Source: Castellaniella sp.
GTDB lineage: Bacteria > Pseudomonadota > Gammaproteobacteria > Burkholderiales > Burkholderiaceae_B
DNA: 64,000 bases
Direction: 5' to 3'
NCBI RefSeq assembly: GCF_034675845.1
Contig: NZ_JAUCCU010000001.1
Coordinates: 248,001-312,000 of the forward strand
Below, one piece after another: positions 17,190 through 24,812 of the stretch. The notes under the pieces are model-generated. The model saw nothing but the letters and a program-made list of their open reading frames with translations. It had not been told where the DNA came from and did not search any database. Each line of letters opens with the position of its first letter. Positions within the stretch are counted from its first letter, which is position 1. A program made the translations under genes and the position numbers.

Positions 17190-17954
17190 TTACATCCGCA
17201 GTGATCGACGCCCGTCAGGACCGGTTTGCGGCCCCAGGGCTGACAGCAAACCCCGCAGGGCCGCCTGTGTATTGGAAGAAGCATCGGGGTCGGCCCAGGC
17301 CCACCCCTGAAATTGAAAGCGACCGGCCTGGGAAAGCGTGCCTTCCCCTTGCAGAAACAAAGGTCCTTGGCCCGTGCGCAATTGCAGTCCATACCCCCCC
17401 GCCCCTGCCGCAGTGATGGACACATCATAATCGCCCAATGGCCGCACCTGGCTCAGGGCCGAGCTGGCCGCCCGCCATTGCGCCTGCAGAACAGCCACAT
17501 TGGCCTGCACGGCCTGTGGCCGCCCCCGCCACCCCAAGTGCAAATCGGGCCACTGCAGCAGCAGTTCCCCGCCCAGGTCCAGCGAATTGAACAAGGCATG
17601 GAAAGTCGTCAGCATCGCCGCCGGCGCCCGCAAGGACTGGCCTGACAACGACAGCCCATTAAAGCTCAGGGACAGGTCCAACGGCCCGCGTAACCACGGA
17701 TGCATCAGCACCAGGCGCGGCCCCCCGGCCAAGCTGAAATGCCAACGCAGCAGATCAGGCAGGCTGCGCTGCTGTCCTGGAATGCCCACGGCCAGACGCG
17801 CCTGTCCGGACCAGACGCTGCCCTGCGCGTCCGTGACCCGCACCAGGGCCGTGTCCTGCGTCCAGGCCATGATCCAGCGCGCCGGCAAGACCAACAGCGC
17901 TGCAAGCACAGCGACCACACACCACAAAGCAAACCGACGCGACCATCGCATCAT
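17190..17954 (-). CDS. gspN: Type II secretion protein GspN
   Basis: This 254-aa bitopic inner-membrane protein has one N-terminal helix (about residues 7-27, FALWCVVAVLAALLVLPARW) and a periplasmic domain with the GspN features LVRVTDAQGSVWSGQARLAV and WRGRPQAVQANVAVLQAQWR. GspN is an accessory component found in a subset of type II systems and is not always essential. The ATG at 17954 overlaps the gspM stop (ATGA), which fixes the start. gspD follows 4 bp downstream. Confidence 0.87.
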   Translation of the reverse strand: MMRWSRRFALWCVVAVLAALLVLPARWIMAWTQDTALVRVTDAQGSVWSGQARLAVGIPGQQRSLPDLLRWHFSLAGGPRLVLMHPWLRGPLDLSLSFNGLSLSGQSLRAPAAMLTTFHALFNSLDLGGELLLQWPDLHLGWRGRPQAVQANVAVLQAQWRAASSALSQVRPLGDYDVSITAAGAGGYGLQLRTGQGPLFLQGEGTLSQAGRFQFQGWAWADPDASSNTQAALRGLLSALGPQTGPDGRRSLRM

Positions 17955-18541
17955 GGGCGGCTCTCGGGCGGCAGGATCAGCACCACCTGACCATCCAGCA
18001 GACCAGGTCGATCCCGACCATCCACATGGCTGCGCTGCAGGGCCAACTGGGCCACTCGCACCCGTGCCATCTGCGGCAAACCAGCCAACCAAGCCAGCAA
18101 TGCTGGGGCAGGAACCTGAGACAACTGCAGTGTCCAGCGCTGGCCGGATTCGGTGATTTGAGCCGGGTTCGGAGACTCGCGCGTCAGCGTGCCGACTATA
18201 CCCGCCTGCGCCAGACCATCGCGCAAGGCCTGATCAGTGGCCTCCGGCGTCATGCTGCCATGCCGACTGCGGGCCAGCACCTGGGATTCAAGCACAATCG
18301 CGTCCAGACTGGCCGCCTGCCCCTGCAGCGTCGGCAGCTGCACACGCACGGTATCCAGGGTGCGCAACGCCGGACGCACGCCCAGTCCCCAGATCAGCAA
18401 GCCTGCCAGCAACAGGCCTGCCACTTGCAGCAACCGACGCTCGCGGGGACTGAAGCCACGCCAGATGCCTCCCGCCCGTGTCATCACCAGCCCTGAAAGC
18501 CGCAACCATGATGCATGCCAGGTCGTCAAAAATCGGGTCAT
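17951..18541 (-). CDS. gspM: Type II secretion protein GspM
   Basis: This 196-aa bitopic protein of the inner-membrane platform pairs with GspL. It shows the GspM opening FSPRERRLLQVAGLLLAGLLIWGL (cytoplasmic basic patch then a membrane helix at residues about 38-53), a coiled-coil-like stretch, and a ferredoxin-like periplasmic end (WTLQLSQVPAPALLAWLAGLP). It overlaps gspL by 4 bp and gspN by 4 bp, so expression is tightly coupled. Confidence 0.9.
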   Translation of the reverse strand: MTRFLTTWHASWLRLSGLVMTRAGGIWRGFSPRERRLLQVAGLLLAGLLIWGLGVRPALRTLDTVRVQLPTLQGQAASLDAIVLESQVLARSRHGSMTPEATDQALRDGLAQAGIVGTLTRESPNPAQITESGQRWTLQLSQVPAPALLAWLAGLPQMARVRVAQLALQRSHVDGRDRPGLLDGQVVLILPPESRP

Positions 18542-19569
18542 TTTTTTGCCCCTTCCGCATTCCCTTCGCGGACCTGCCAGCGCTGCGGCTGCGCCTCGTC
18601 GTGCTCGACCAGGATATGCCGCGCGGCGGCAGCCTGCTGTAAGGCTGCCAATGAGGCGGGCGGCTGATAGCCGGACACCAAATCCAGGCTTAGCACACCA
18701 TCCTGATACTGCACGGCACGCACCTGGCCTTGGGCAAAACCCAGCACATCGGCAGCGGCCATGGCCAGGGGCAGAAAATCAGTCTCTGTGACATCCCCCC
18801 CGGACAAGCGCAAGGCATCGCGCTGCTGCTGGGCTTGGCGCAGGGGATCGATAACCACGGAAATCTGGGGGAAAGCCTGCTCGACCGTCTGCCGCATCGC
18901 CTGATTCAAGTCATCCAGGCGCCCCTGCTGCTGGCCAGCATAGAGATTCAGGCCCAGCACCCAGATCGCCACGGCCAAGCCCGACCAGACCAAAGGCCGG
19001 TGCCAGCGGGCCAGCCCGTTTCGGTTATCCGTCAGGCCGTCGGCCAACGACCAAGCGGGCCAATCTCCCAGCCAACGCGGCCCCACGGGCAAAACCAGAG
19101 ATTGTGCGGGCTGCGGGTCATCCGCAGGCAAGGCCAAAGCCTGTGGCACCAGTGAGACAGGCTGCAGGCCGACTTCCTGCAGCAGCGCCCAGGCCTGGGC
19201 CAATCGCGTCCTGTCACCCCACGCCACGACCACGCTGCCATCGGCCCGACGCGGCCCATGCGCCAGCAGCAATTGCGACAGATTGGACAGAACCATGGGC
19301 TCGATGACGCTAAAAACGACTTCAGACAAACGCCGCGCCGGGACAGGCGGCACGGCCACGCTGGCGACGACTGCGTCCCCGGCCTGCAAAGCCACCTGCA
19401 CAGGCCAGTTTCCCAGACTCGGCGCCAATTCGCGCAACGGTAATTCGCCTGCACGCAACACGCGCCCATCACGACCGAGCAGCGCAAAAGCCAGCGGTGT
19501 ATCCAGCGTCAAATCGCAAAGCGCCGGCAAGGCCAGCCGTATGTGTTGTCTCTGTTTGTTTTTATTCAT
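18538..19569 (-). CDS. gspL: Type II secretion protein GspL
   Basis: This 343-aa protein links the ATPase GspE to the membrane platform. It has an actin-like cytoplasmic domain (residues about 1-205, with PVPARRLSEVVFSVIEPMV and VSLVPQALALPADD), a membrane helix near residues 223-240 (LVWSGLAVAIWVLGLNLYAG) and a periplasmic ferredoxin-like end. The ATG at 19569 overlaps the last codons of gspK by 8 bp; in-frame codons further upstream would run deep into gspK and are rejected. Confidence 0.88.
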   Translation of the reverse strand: MNKNKQRQHIRLALPALCDLTLDTPLAFALLGRDGRVLRAGELPLRELAPSLGNWPVQVALQAGDAVVASVAVPPVPARRLSEVVFSVIEPMVLSNLSQLLLAHGPRRADGSVVVAWGDRTRLAQAWALLQEVGLQPVSLVPQALALPADDPQPAQSLVLPVGPRWLGDWPAWSLADGLTDNRNGLARWHRPLVWSGLAVAIWVLGLNLYAGQQQGRLDDLNQAMRQTVEQAFPQISVVIDPLRQAQQQRDALRLSGGDVTETDFLPLAMAAADVLGFAQGQVRAVQYQDGVLSLDLVSGYQPPASLAALQQAAAARHILVEHDEAQPQRWQVREGNAEGAKK

Positions 19570-20461
19570 GGCGAACCCATCGGACCACGGCCCGCCCCTG
19601 CTTGTCACGATGCAGCAGGGCTTGCAAAGCGACAATCGTATCATCCAAGACCACCTCTCCGGTGATCCGGAACCAATCACTACGCACATCCAGACGCCGC
19701 AAAGCCGTGGATGGCAGATCTCGCAGGCGATTGACAATATCGCCCCGGTGCACAAACCACTGTCCATGCTGGCGCTGCGCCACCAAATCCCTGCCGCCTG
19801 CCAGGCTCAATTCCGGTACGGCTGCAGCCAGCACCTCGGCGGGCGCCGTATTGATATTGATGGAAACCGTCTCGGGAATGACGGCCACAAAAGCATCCAG
19901 CACCCCAGGCAAGTCTGCAGGCAAGCCAGCGACCGCCGTCAGATCTGACACGTCCTGCAGCCCCAGCGCACGCGGCGCACGACCTGCGGCAGGCTGGCTG
20001 TCGGCCACGCGGCGGGCAATCGGCCCCGCCCATGTCGGGTCCTGGCCCAAAGACTGCAGCAGAGCCTCCAGCGCCTGGGTCGCCGCCGGCCTGATCTGAC
20101 CGCCCTGCGCGAGATCCAGCAAATTGAAACGGCCCTGCATGTCTTCGATCTGACCGGAAAACAGGGCGCGCTGCGGATCTTCCGGCGGCCCCACGGGAAG
20201 ATCCGCCAAGGCCTGGGTCCACAAGCCATCCAACCGCGTGGTGGCATTATCCCGGGCATCCATCTGCAAAATCAGCCGCGACCAATCCAGCCCGCCGCGC
20301 AACAGCCACTGGCCCTGCGTGAGATTGCGCTCAATGCGTAGTCGCGCCAGCCACTGGCCCTGATGGTCTATCAGGGCCGTGGCGAGAATGGCGGCCACCA
20401 TCACGACCAGCAAGGCCATAATAATCGCGACCCCGCGCTGGGACTGATCCGGATTCTTCAT
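19562..20461 (-). CDS. gspK: Type II secretion minor pseudopilin GspK
   Basis: This 299-aa large minor pseudopilin caps the tip of the pseudopilus with GspI and GspJ. It has a short leader ending QRG followed by VAIIMALLVVMVAAILATALI, the processing site and transmembrane segment. GspK characteristically lacks the Glu at position +5 of other pseudopilins, and so does this one. The large insert domain includes DMQGRFNLLDL and SININTAPAEVLAAAVP, both typical of GspK. It overlaps gspJ by 4 bp. Confidence 0.92.
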   Translation of the reverse strand: MKNPDQSQRGVAIIMALLVVMVAAILATALIDHQGQWLARLRIERNLTQGQWLLRGGLDWSRLILQMDARDNATTRLDGLWTQALADLPVGPPEDPQRALFSGQIEDMQGRFNLLDLAQGGQIRPAATQALEALLQSLGQDPTWAGPIARRVADSQPAAGRAPRALGLQDVSDLTAVAGLPADLPGVLDAFVAVIPETVSININTAPAEVLAAAVPELSLAGGRDLVAQRQHGQWFVHRGDIVNRLRDLPSTALRRLDVRSDWFRITGEVVLDDTIVALQALLHRDKQGRAVVRWVRHE

Positions 20462-21123
20462 GGCAACAGGACCACGGAACGATAAGGCAGGGCAGAGTCA
20501 TCTCTGCCCTGCAGCATCGAAAACTCCAGGCCGACGAGGCCTTCATCCTGGCTGGTCCCACGCACTGGCGCAGTCCCTGCGGGCGCCGCTGCGGCCACCC
20601 GCAGCCGATCGGGTTCAGTCCAGCCACGACCCGGCACCCAGACCCGCAAAGACCAGGCCGTGACCTGATCCAGTAACTGGACAGGCGCGCCGGGCGCGGG
20701 CAAAGGCAATCCATAACCAGGCTGCCCCGCCGCCCGAAACAAGCCGCCTTGTGTATAAAACCAATGAATCTGCTGCCATTGGCCACCGCCTGCCGCACGC
20801 ACCAAGCGCAGGCCGTCGACCTGATCCCAGGACATGCCGGGCGTGCGCGGTAATAGCTGAATTCGCGCAGAGGGCCGATCCGAGACCAACGCCCAGGCAA
20901 GCAGCACATCCGGCCCCGCCTGCAATTGCAAATCCCGTTCCAGTTGTCCAAAAACCTGCATCAGGGACTGCGTCTCCCGGGCCTGGGCACCCAGGCGCTC
21001 GGTGGCCCCGGACACGGCATCCAGGCCACGCCAGGCAATCAGACTGAGCAGAGCCAGCAGCACCAGCGCAACCAGCACCTCGATGAGCGTCAGGCCCCGC
21101 TGGGCGGAATGCAGCGCCTTCAT
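20458..21123 (-). CDS. gspJ: Type II secretion minor pseudopilin GspJ
   Basis: This 221-aa prepilin-type protein has a leader ending AQRG and the N-methylation segment LTLIEVLVALVLLALLSLIAW, with Glu at +5. The body includes FGQLERDLQLQAGPDVLLAW and GGGQWQQIHWFYTQGGLFRAAG, which match GspJ. It should form the tip complex with GspI and GspK. The ATG at 21123 overlaps the gspI stop (ATGA), so the longer frame upstream is rejected. Confidence 0.91.
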   Translation of the reverse strand: MKALHSAQRGLTLIEVLVALVLLALLSLIAWRGLDAVSGATERLGAQARETQSLMQVFGQLERDLQLQAGPDVLLAWALVSDRPSARIQLLPRTPGMSWDQVDGLRLVRAAGGGQWQQIHWFYTQGGLFRAAGQPGYGLPLPAPGAPVQLLDQVTAWSLRVWVPGRGWTEPDRLRVAAAAPAGTAPVRGTSQDEGLVGLEFSMLQGRDDSALPYRSVVLLP

Positions 21124-21485
21124 GGCAGCCGCGACGCCAAGCCATCCAATTCCGCCAGGACAGGGCCATCGCCCAGACGCACCTGGATGGTGACACGCCT
21201 GAAACGGACGTTGGGCGTCGCCCGCACGATTTGTTCGCATTGCAGGGCCAGCCCCCCCTGAGGACAGGCCTGCCGGGATTTGCCCTGGGGTGGAAAACCC
21301 TGTTGCAGCTGCATGTCGGCCAATACATTACTGGCCGACAGCATCGCCAGGCTGCGCTGCTGCAGCGCCTGTGTGCTGTTGACCCCCTGACCCAATGCCC
21401 GGATGCTGGCCGCCAACGCCACCCCGACGATGGCCAGGGCCACCAAGACTTCGATCAGGGTAAAGCCGCGTTGACCAGGACTCAC
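21120..21485 (-). CDS. gspI: Type II secretion minor pseudopilin GspI
   Basis: This 121-aa minor pseudopilin has the leader MSPGQRG, the segment FTLIEVLVALAIVGVALAAS with Glu at +5, and the GspI-type stretch QRSLAMLSASNVLADMQLQ. GspI nucleates the pseudopilus tip. Its start overlaps the gspH stop by 4 bp, and the length fits the family (about 120 aa). Confidence 0.91.
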   Translation of the reverse strand: MSPGQRGFTLIEVLVALAIVGVALAASIRALGQGVNSTQALQQRSLAMLSASNVLADMQLQQGFPPQGKSRQACPQGGLALQCEQIVRATPNVRFRRVTIQVRLGDGPVLAELDGLASRLP

Positions 21486-22006
21486 TGCCGGACCTCGTAG
21501 CTGCCATCCCCTCGGCGTAGAATCTGCACCTGCTGGCGCCCCGAACGCAAGTCAATCTGCAAAGGCGCATGCACCCAGTCCGCATCAAACCGCAGCACCG
21601 CGTCGGGCTGCACGCTGACCACAATATCCAGCCCCTCGGGCCATTGCCGGGGACGCAATGGAGAATCAGCCGGAAACTCCGTATCCAGCACGCGCCCCGC
21701 GCCCATCGCCACCCGCGACGGCAGCAGCAGGCGACGGGGAATCCGTTGAAAGGCATAGCCATGCGGCGCTGGATGCCAAAGAATGACCTGTCCGGTCGCC
21801 CGTGCCTGAGTCTGCGCCGTTGCAAACAGCACGGCCAGGCGATCTGCTTCTTGTTGCAAGGCACGGCGCGATGAGTCGCCAAAGGCCGACACAGTTGCCA
21901 GCGAGGCGGCAATGCCGATAATCAGCAACACCACCATCATCTCGATCAGCGAAAATCCGCCTTGTCGACTGGCTTCAGCGGCCCCAGGAACCGACTTCGG
22001 CATCAT
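21482..22006 (-). CDS. gspH: Type II secretion minor pseudopilin GspH
   Basis: This 174-aa pseudopilin has a leader ending SRQGG and the segment FSLIEMMVVLLIIGIAASLATVS with Glu at +5. The GspH body contains LQQEADRLAVLFATAQTQARATGQ. Two consecutive Met codons (22006 and 22003) could start it; both lie inside the end of gspG, an overlap of about 30 bp. The longer open frame upstream belongs to gspG on another frame and is rejected. Confidence 0.9.
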   Translation of the reverse strand: MMPKSVPGAAEASRQGGFSLIEMMVVLLIIGIAASLATVSAFGDSSRRALQQEADRLAVLFATAQTQARATGQVILWHPAPHGYAFQRIPRRLLLPSRVAMGAGRVLDTEFPADSPLRPRQWPEGLDIVVSVQPDAVLRFDADWVHAPLQIDLRSGRQQVQILRRGDGSYEVRQ

Positions 22007-22370
22007 TGCCCTCCCCCCCCGGCTGACTATCAGCCCCCAGGGAAAACACGTCGATCTCGCCATGTACGCCAGGATTGAGATATTGATAGGGCGAGCCCCA
22101 AGGATCGACCGGCATCCGATCCATATAAGCTGTCTGTCCGTTTTTCCCACCGATCAGCGCCGACAAACCCTGCTCGGACGTCGGATAACGGCCATGATCC
22201 AGGCGGTATAGCTTAAGCGCCTGCATGATGGATGCTACATCCTGACGGGCGGCAATCACCCGTGCCTGATCCGGCCGATCCATGACATTGGGCACAATCA
22301 ATGCCGCCAGCACCCCCATGATGACCACGACCACCATGATTTCGATCAGGGAAAAGCCACGTTGTGGCAA
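21975..22370 (-). CDS. gspG: Type II secretion major pseudopilin GspG (start uncertain)
   Basis: This is the major pseudopilin that builds the piston-like pseudopilus. It has the leader end PQRG, the segment FSLIEIMVVVVIMGVLAALIVPNVM with Glu at +5, and the conserved GspG body (ALKLYRLDHGRYPTSEQGLSALI, then PVDPWGSPYQYLNPG and DVFSLGAD). No in-frame ATG or GTG precedes the leader, so the nearest start is TTG at 22370, giving 131 aa with a weak ribosome-binding site. If a GGGG run near 22415 really has five Gs, an ATG at 22429 preceded by AGGCAGG would start a 151-aa protein beginning MKKAGVRK. It is the first gene of the gsp operon. Confidence 0.9.
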   Translation of the reverse strand: MPQRGFSLIEIMVVVVIMGVLAALIVPNVMDRPDQARVIAARQDVASIMQALKLYRLDHGRYPTSEQGLSALIGGKNGQTAYMDRMPVDPWGSPYQYLNPGVHGEIDVFSLGADSQPGGEGNDAEVGSWGR

Positions 22371-22427
22371 TGAGCGGGGGCTTCTATACTGAGCCGTCGA
22401 CCCAGTCTTGCGAACCCCGCTTTCTTC

Positions 22428-22886
22428 ATGAACCTGCCTACCCGATTGCTGCCTGCCGCCATCGATCAGCATGGCCCCAGCTTCCTGCGCGCCATCGCCC
22501 TGCTGGCCATTGCCTGCGGCATCGGGATATGGGGGGCGCTGCTGCTGGCCCCGGCCCCGGCCCCCGCGCCGGCCCAACTGGGGCAAAGCAGCACTTCGGG
22601 CCAAGCCCCGGACGCCGTGGTCGCCTGGTTCGGCAGTGGTCGAGGTCAGTTGCATATTAAAATCCTGGGATTGATTGTCGGTGGGCCACGCGGCACGGTA
22701 CTGCTGTCGGTAGATGGTGCCCCGGCACAAGCCTATCGCCTGGGCGATACCCTGGCGCCCGGGGCGATCCTGGACACCATGACCGCAGACGGCATCAGCA
22801 TCAGCCTGGACGGCACCATACAGCATATTGCCGCCCCTAGCCCAGCCCCCGCTGCGGCCGGTTTCGAACCGATCTTGACGCATTAG
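22428..22886 (+). CDS. gspC: Type II secretion protein GspC, short form
   Basis: This 152-aa protein is divergent from the gsp operon. It has a membrane helix (residues about 20-42, LRAIALLAIACGIGIWGALLL), a Pro/Ala linker and an HR domain (IKILGLIVGGPRGTVLLSVDGAPAQAYRLGDTLAPGAILDTMTADGI) that contacts GspD. Classical GspC proteins are 270-300 aa and end in a PDZ domain or coiled coil; this one stops after the HR domain. The ATG lies in the palindrome TTCATGAA, and no clear Shine-Dalgarno precedes it. Confidence 0.83.
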   Translation: MNLPTRLLPAAIDQHGPSFLRAIALLAIACGIGIWGALLLAPAPAPAPAQLGQSSTSGQAPDAVVAWFGSGRGQLHIKILGLIVGGPRGTVLLSVDGAPAQAYRLGDTLAPGAILDTMTADGISISLDGTIQHIAAPSPAPAAAGFEPILTH

Positions 22887-22897
22887 ATCATCCATAT

Positions 22898-23575
22898 TCA
22901 CCCACCCAACAACACCATGATGCCGGCACCCGCCAGATAAGGCCCAAAGGCGAAGGTCTGGCCTGCTGCCAGCCGCCCAGCAGCCCGACGCAGCAAGGCT
23001 ACCACCAAAGCCACCGTCGCGGCGATCAGCAATATCCTGGGCAAAGCCATCCAACCCAGCCAGGCCCCCAGGGCCGCCAATAATTTTAAATCGCCGCCGC
23101 CCATGGCCTGTACGCCCCGCAGCCATAAAAACGCCTGGCACAGGCACCACAGCGCCAGATAAGCGACCGCCGCCCCGATCAGGGCATCCATGAAGGTGGC
23201 GAATACCCCCCAGGCACTGGCCAGCAAACCTGTCCCCAGCAATGGCAAGGTCAGCCAATCAGGCAAAAAACTGGTTTCCGCATCGATCCAGGCCAAGGCC
23301 AGCAAGATACAAACAAAAAAAACCGCGGCCAACGCCGCGCCAGTGGCCCCGAAGCGCCAGCCGCACACCAAGGCCAGCAAGGGTGCCAGCACGCAAAAAA
23401 ACAGCCGCAAGCGCCTGTGTAATTTGGTCGGGACCGCAGGAAGGTCTGGGTCCAGTCGTCTGGGCAGGCACCAGGCCAGCCGCACCAGCACCAGACACAG
23501 AAGCACAGACAAACCCAGTGCCGCCAAGAGCACAGTGGTCAGACTGACCGGCCAAGGGGTCCAGGGATCGATCAT
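22898..23575 (-). CDS. gspO: Prepilin peptidase GspO/PilD family, peptidase domain only
   Basis: This 225-aa inner-membrane aspartic protease cleaves the leaders of the pseudopilins. The two catalytic aspartates are visible in ALAWIDAETSFLPDWLTLPL and in the GGGDLKLLAALGAWLG motif. Full-length enzymes (about 290 aa) begin with a cysteine-rich N-methyltransferase domain; it is absent here, with only a short hydrophobic N-terminus. Processing without N-methylation, or help from another PilD elsewhere, is inferred. It lies downstream of the FGE gene on the same strand and is convergent with gspC. Confidence 0.87.
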   Translation of the reverse strand: MIDPWTPWPVSLTTVLLAALGLSVLLCLVLVRLAWCLPRRLDPDLPAVPTKLHRRLRLFFCVLAPLLALVCGWRFGATGAALAAVFFVCILLALAWIDAETSFLPDWLTLPLLGTGLLASAWGVFATFMDALIGAAVAYLALWCLCQAFLWLRGVQAMGGGDLKLLAALGAWLGWMALPRILLIAATVALVVALLRRAAGRLAAGQTFAFGPYLAGAGIMVLLGG

Positions 23576-23645
23576 GCAGGCAACAACAAACCGCTCACGA
23601 TCGGACCAGACACCGCGCTTGCCGTGGAACCCGTATTGCTACGCA

Positions 23646-24812
23646 CTAATGCGCCGCCGCGACCAACAAGGCGGATTGCTGCGGGGTAGGCGCAGGAGCA
23701 TCGGACACCAGGCGGAAACCGACATGTGACATGGGGCTATAGGGGTCGGACGCCTGGCGCGCACTGGGGCGATAAGACAGACAGTAGTTTTCGTTGCACA
23801 GAAATGAGCCACCGCGAATAACGCGCTTAGGGGCGGTGGCCGGCACCCCAGGGTCGGAGGGATCATAAGACTGCTTGGGGCCGCGTGGATTATCCACCGG
23901 CTGGCCGGCTGCGGCCTGGGCCTGCTGAGCAAAATAGCGGGCGTCATACCAATCCGCCACCCATTGCCAGGCATTGCCGGTCATGTCGTACAAGCCATAG
24001 CCATTGGCAGGAAACGAGGTCACCGGCAAGGTGCCGGTGGCGCCGCCTGCTTCGGGCTTTACCACCGGAAACGTGGGCTGGCTTTTATCCCAGTAATTGG
24101 CCATGGCCTGGCCGTCGGGGTTTAGCTCGTCGCCCCAGACATAGGTGGCTTGTTCCAGCCCGCCGCGGGCGGCGTATTCCCATTCGGCCTCGGTGGGCAG
24201 GCGCTTGCCCGCCCATTTGGCGTAAGCCTGCACATCGGCATAGCTGACCTGCACGACCGGGTGATCGCCCTTGCCCTCGATGGTGCTGTCCGGCCCCTGG
24301 GGATGGCGCCAGTTTGCCCCCGGCACATAACGCCACCACTGGCTGTAGTCGGAAAGATCCACGGGCGCGAGCGTCCCGACGAACACCATGGCCCCAGGCA
24401 CCAGCACCGCATCGGGCGGACGCGGAATGCCGGGCGGCAACTGTACCCGGATGGTTTCCCAGTCGGGCTTGGACTCGGCGGTCGTGACGTAGCCCGTGGC
24501 CTTGATGAAATCAGCGAACTGGTCGTTGGTAATATGGGTAAGGTCCATCCAAAACCCATGCACCTGAACCGGATGGGCGGGTTTTTCGTTGTTTTGGGCA
24601 AGCTTGCTGTCGCTGCCCATCTGGAACACCCCGGGCGGCACCCAGGCCATATTGCGCGGCGTGCCCTGGCCATCCCCGACAATGACCACAGGCTCGGTGG
24701 GCTGGGAAACAGCCACCCGATCCGACCAGGCATAAGCCCCCAGCCCAGCCGCCAGCGCGATGGCCAGGGTCAACCAGAAAAACCTGAGGTGTATCCGTTT
24801 AATAAATGCCAT
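23646..24812 (-). CDS. Formylglycine-generating enzyme (sulfatase-modifying factor)
   Basis: This 388-aa FGE/SUMF1-family protein converts the active-site Cys of type I sulfatases to formylglycine. The domain starts at MAWVPPGVFQMGSD (about residue 55) and contains HPVVQVSYADVQAYAKWAGK, RLPTEAEWEYAARGG and GNAWQWVADWY. The active cysteines Cys339 and Cys344 appear in RGGSFLCNENYC with the correct spacing, so it is a true FGE rather than a cysteine-lacking relative. An N-terminal helix (residues about 10-29) suggests membrane anchoring with a periplasmic domain. It overlaps the sulfatase gene by 14 bp. Confidence 0.92.
   Translation of the reverse strand: MAFIKRIHLRFFWLTLAIALAAGLGAYAWSDRVAVSQPTEPVVIVGDGQGTPRNMAWVPPGVFQMGSDSKLAQNNEKPAHPVQVHGFWMDLTHITNDQFADFIKATGYVTTAESKPDWETIRVQLPPGIPRPPDAVLVPGAMVFVGTLAPVDLSDYSQWWRYVPGANWRHPQGPDSTIEGKGDHPVVQVSYADVQAYAKWAGKRLPTEAEWEYAARGGLEQATYVWGDELNPDGQAMANYWDKSQPTFPVVKPEAGGATGTLPVTSFPANGYGLYDMTGNAWQWVADWYDARYFAQQAQAAAGQPVDNPRGPKQSYDPSDPGVPATAPKRVIRGGSFLCNENYCLSYRPSARQASDPYSPMSHVGFRLVSDAPAPTPQQSALLVAAAH

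Noticed and set aside
15884..17416. Plus-strand frame of 510 codons opposite gspD
   Set aside because: It is antisense to the well-supported secretin gene and has the His/Arg/Gln-rich composition of a shadow frame, with no recognisable domain.
21975..23258. A 427-codon minus-strand protein continuing upstream of gspG
   Set aside because: The upstream part is antisense to gspC and overlaps gspO in another frame; only the last 131 codons match a known family (GspG).
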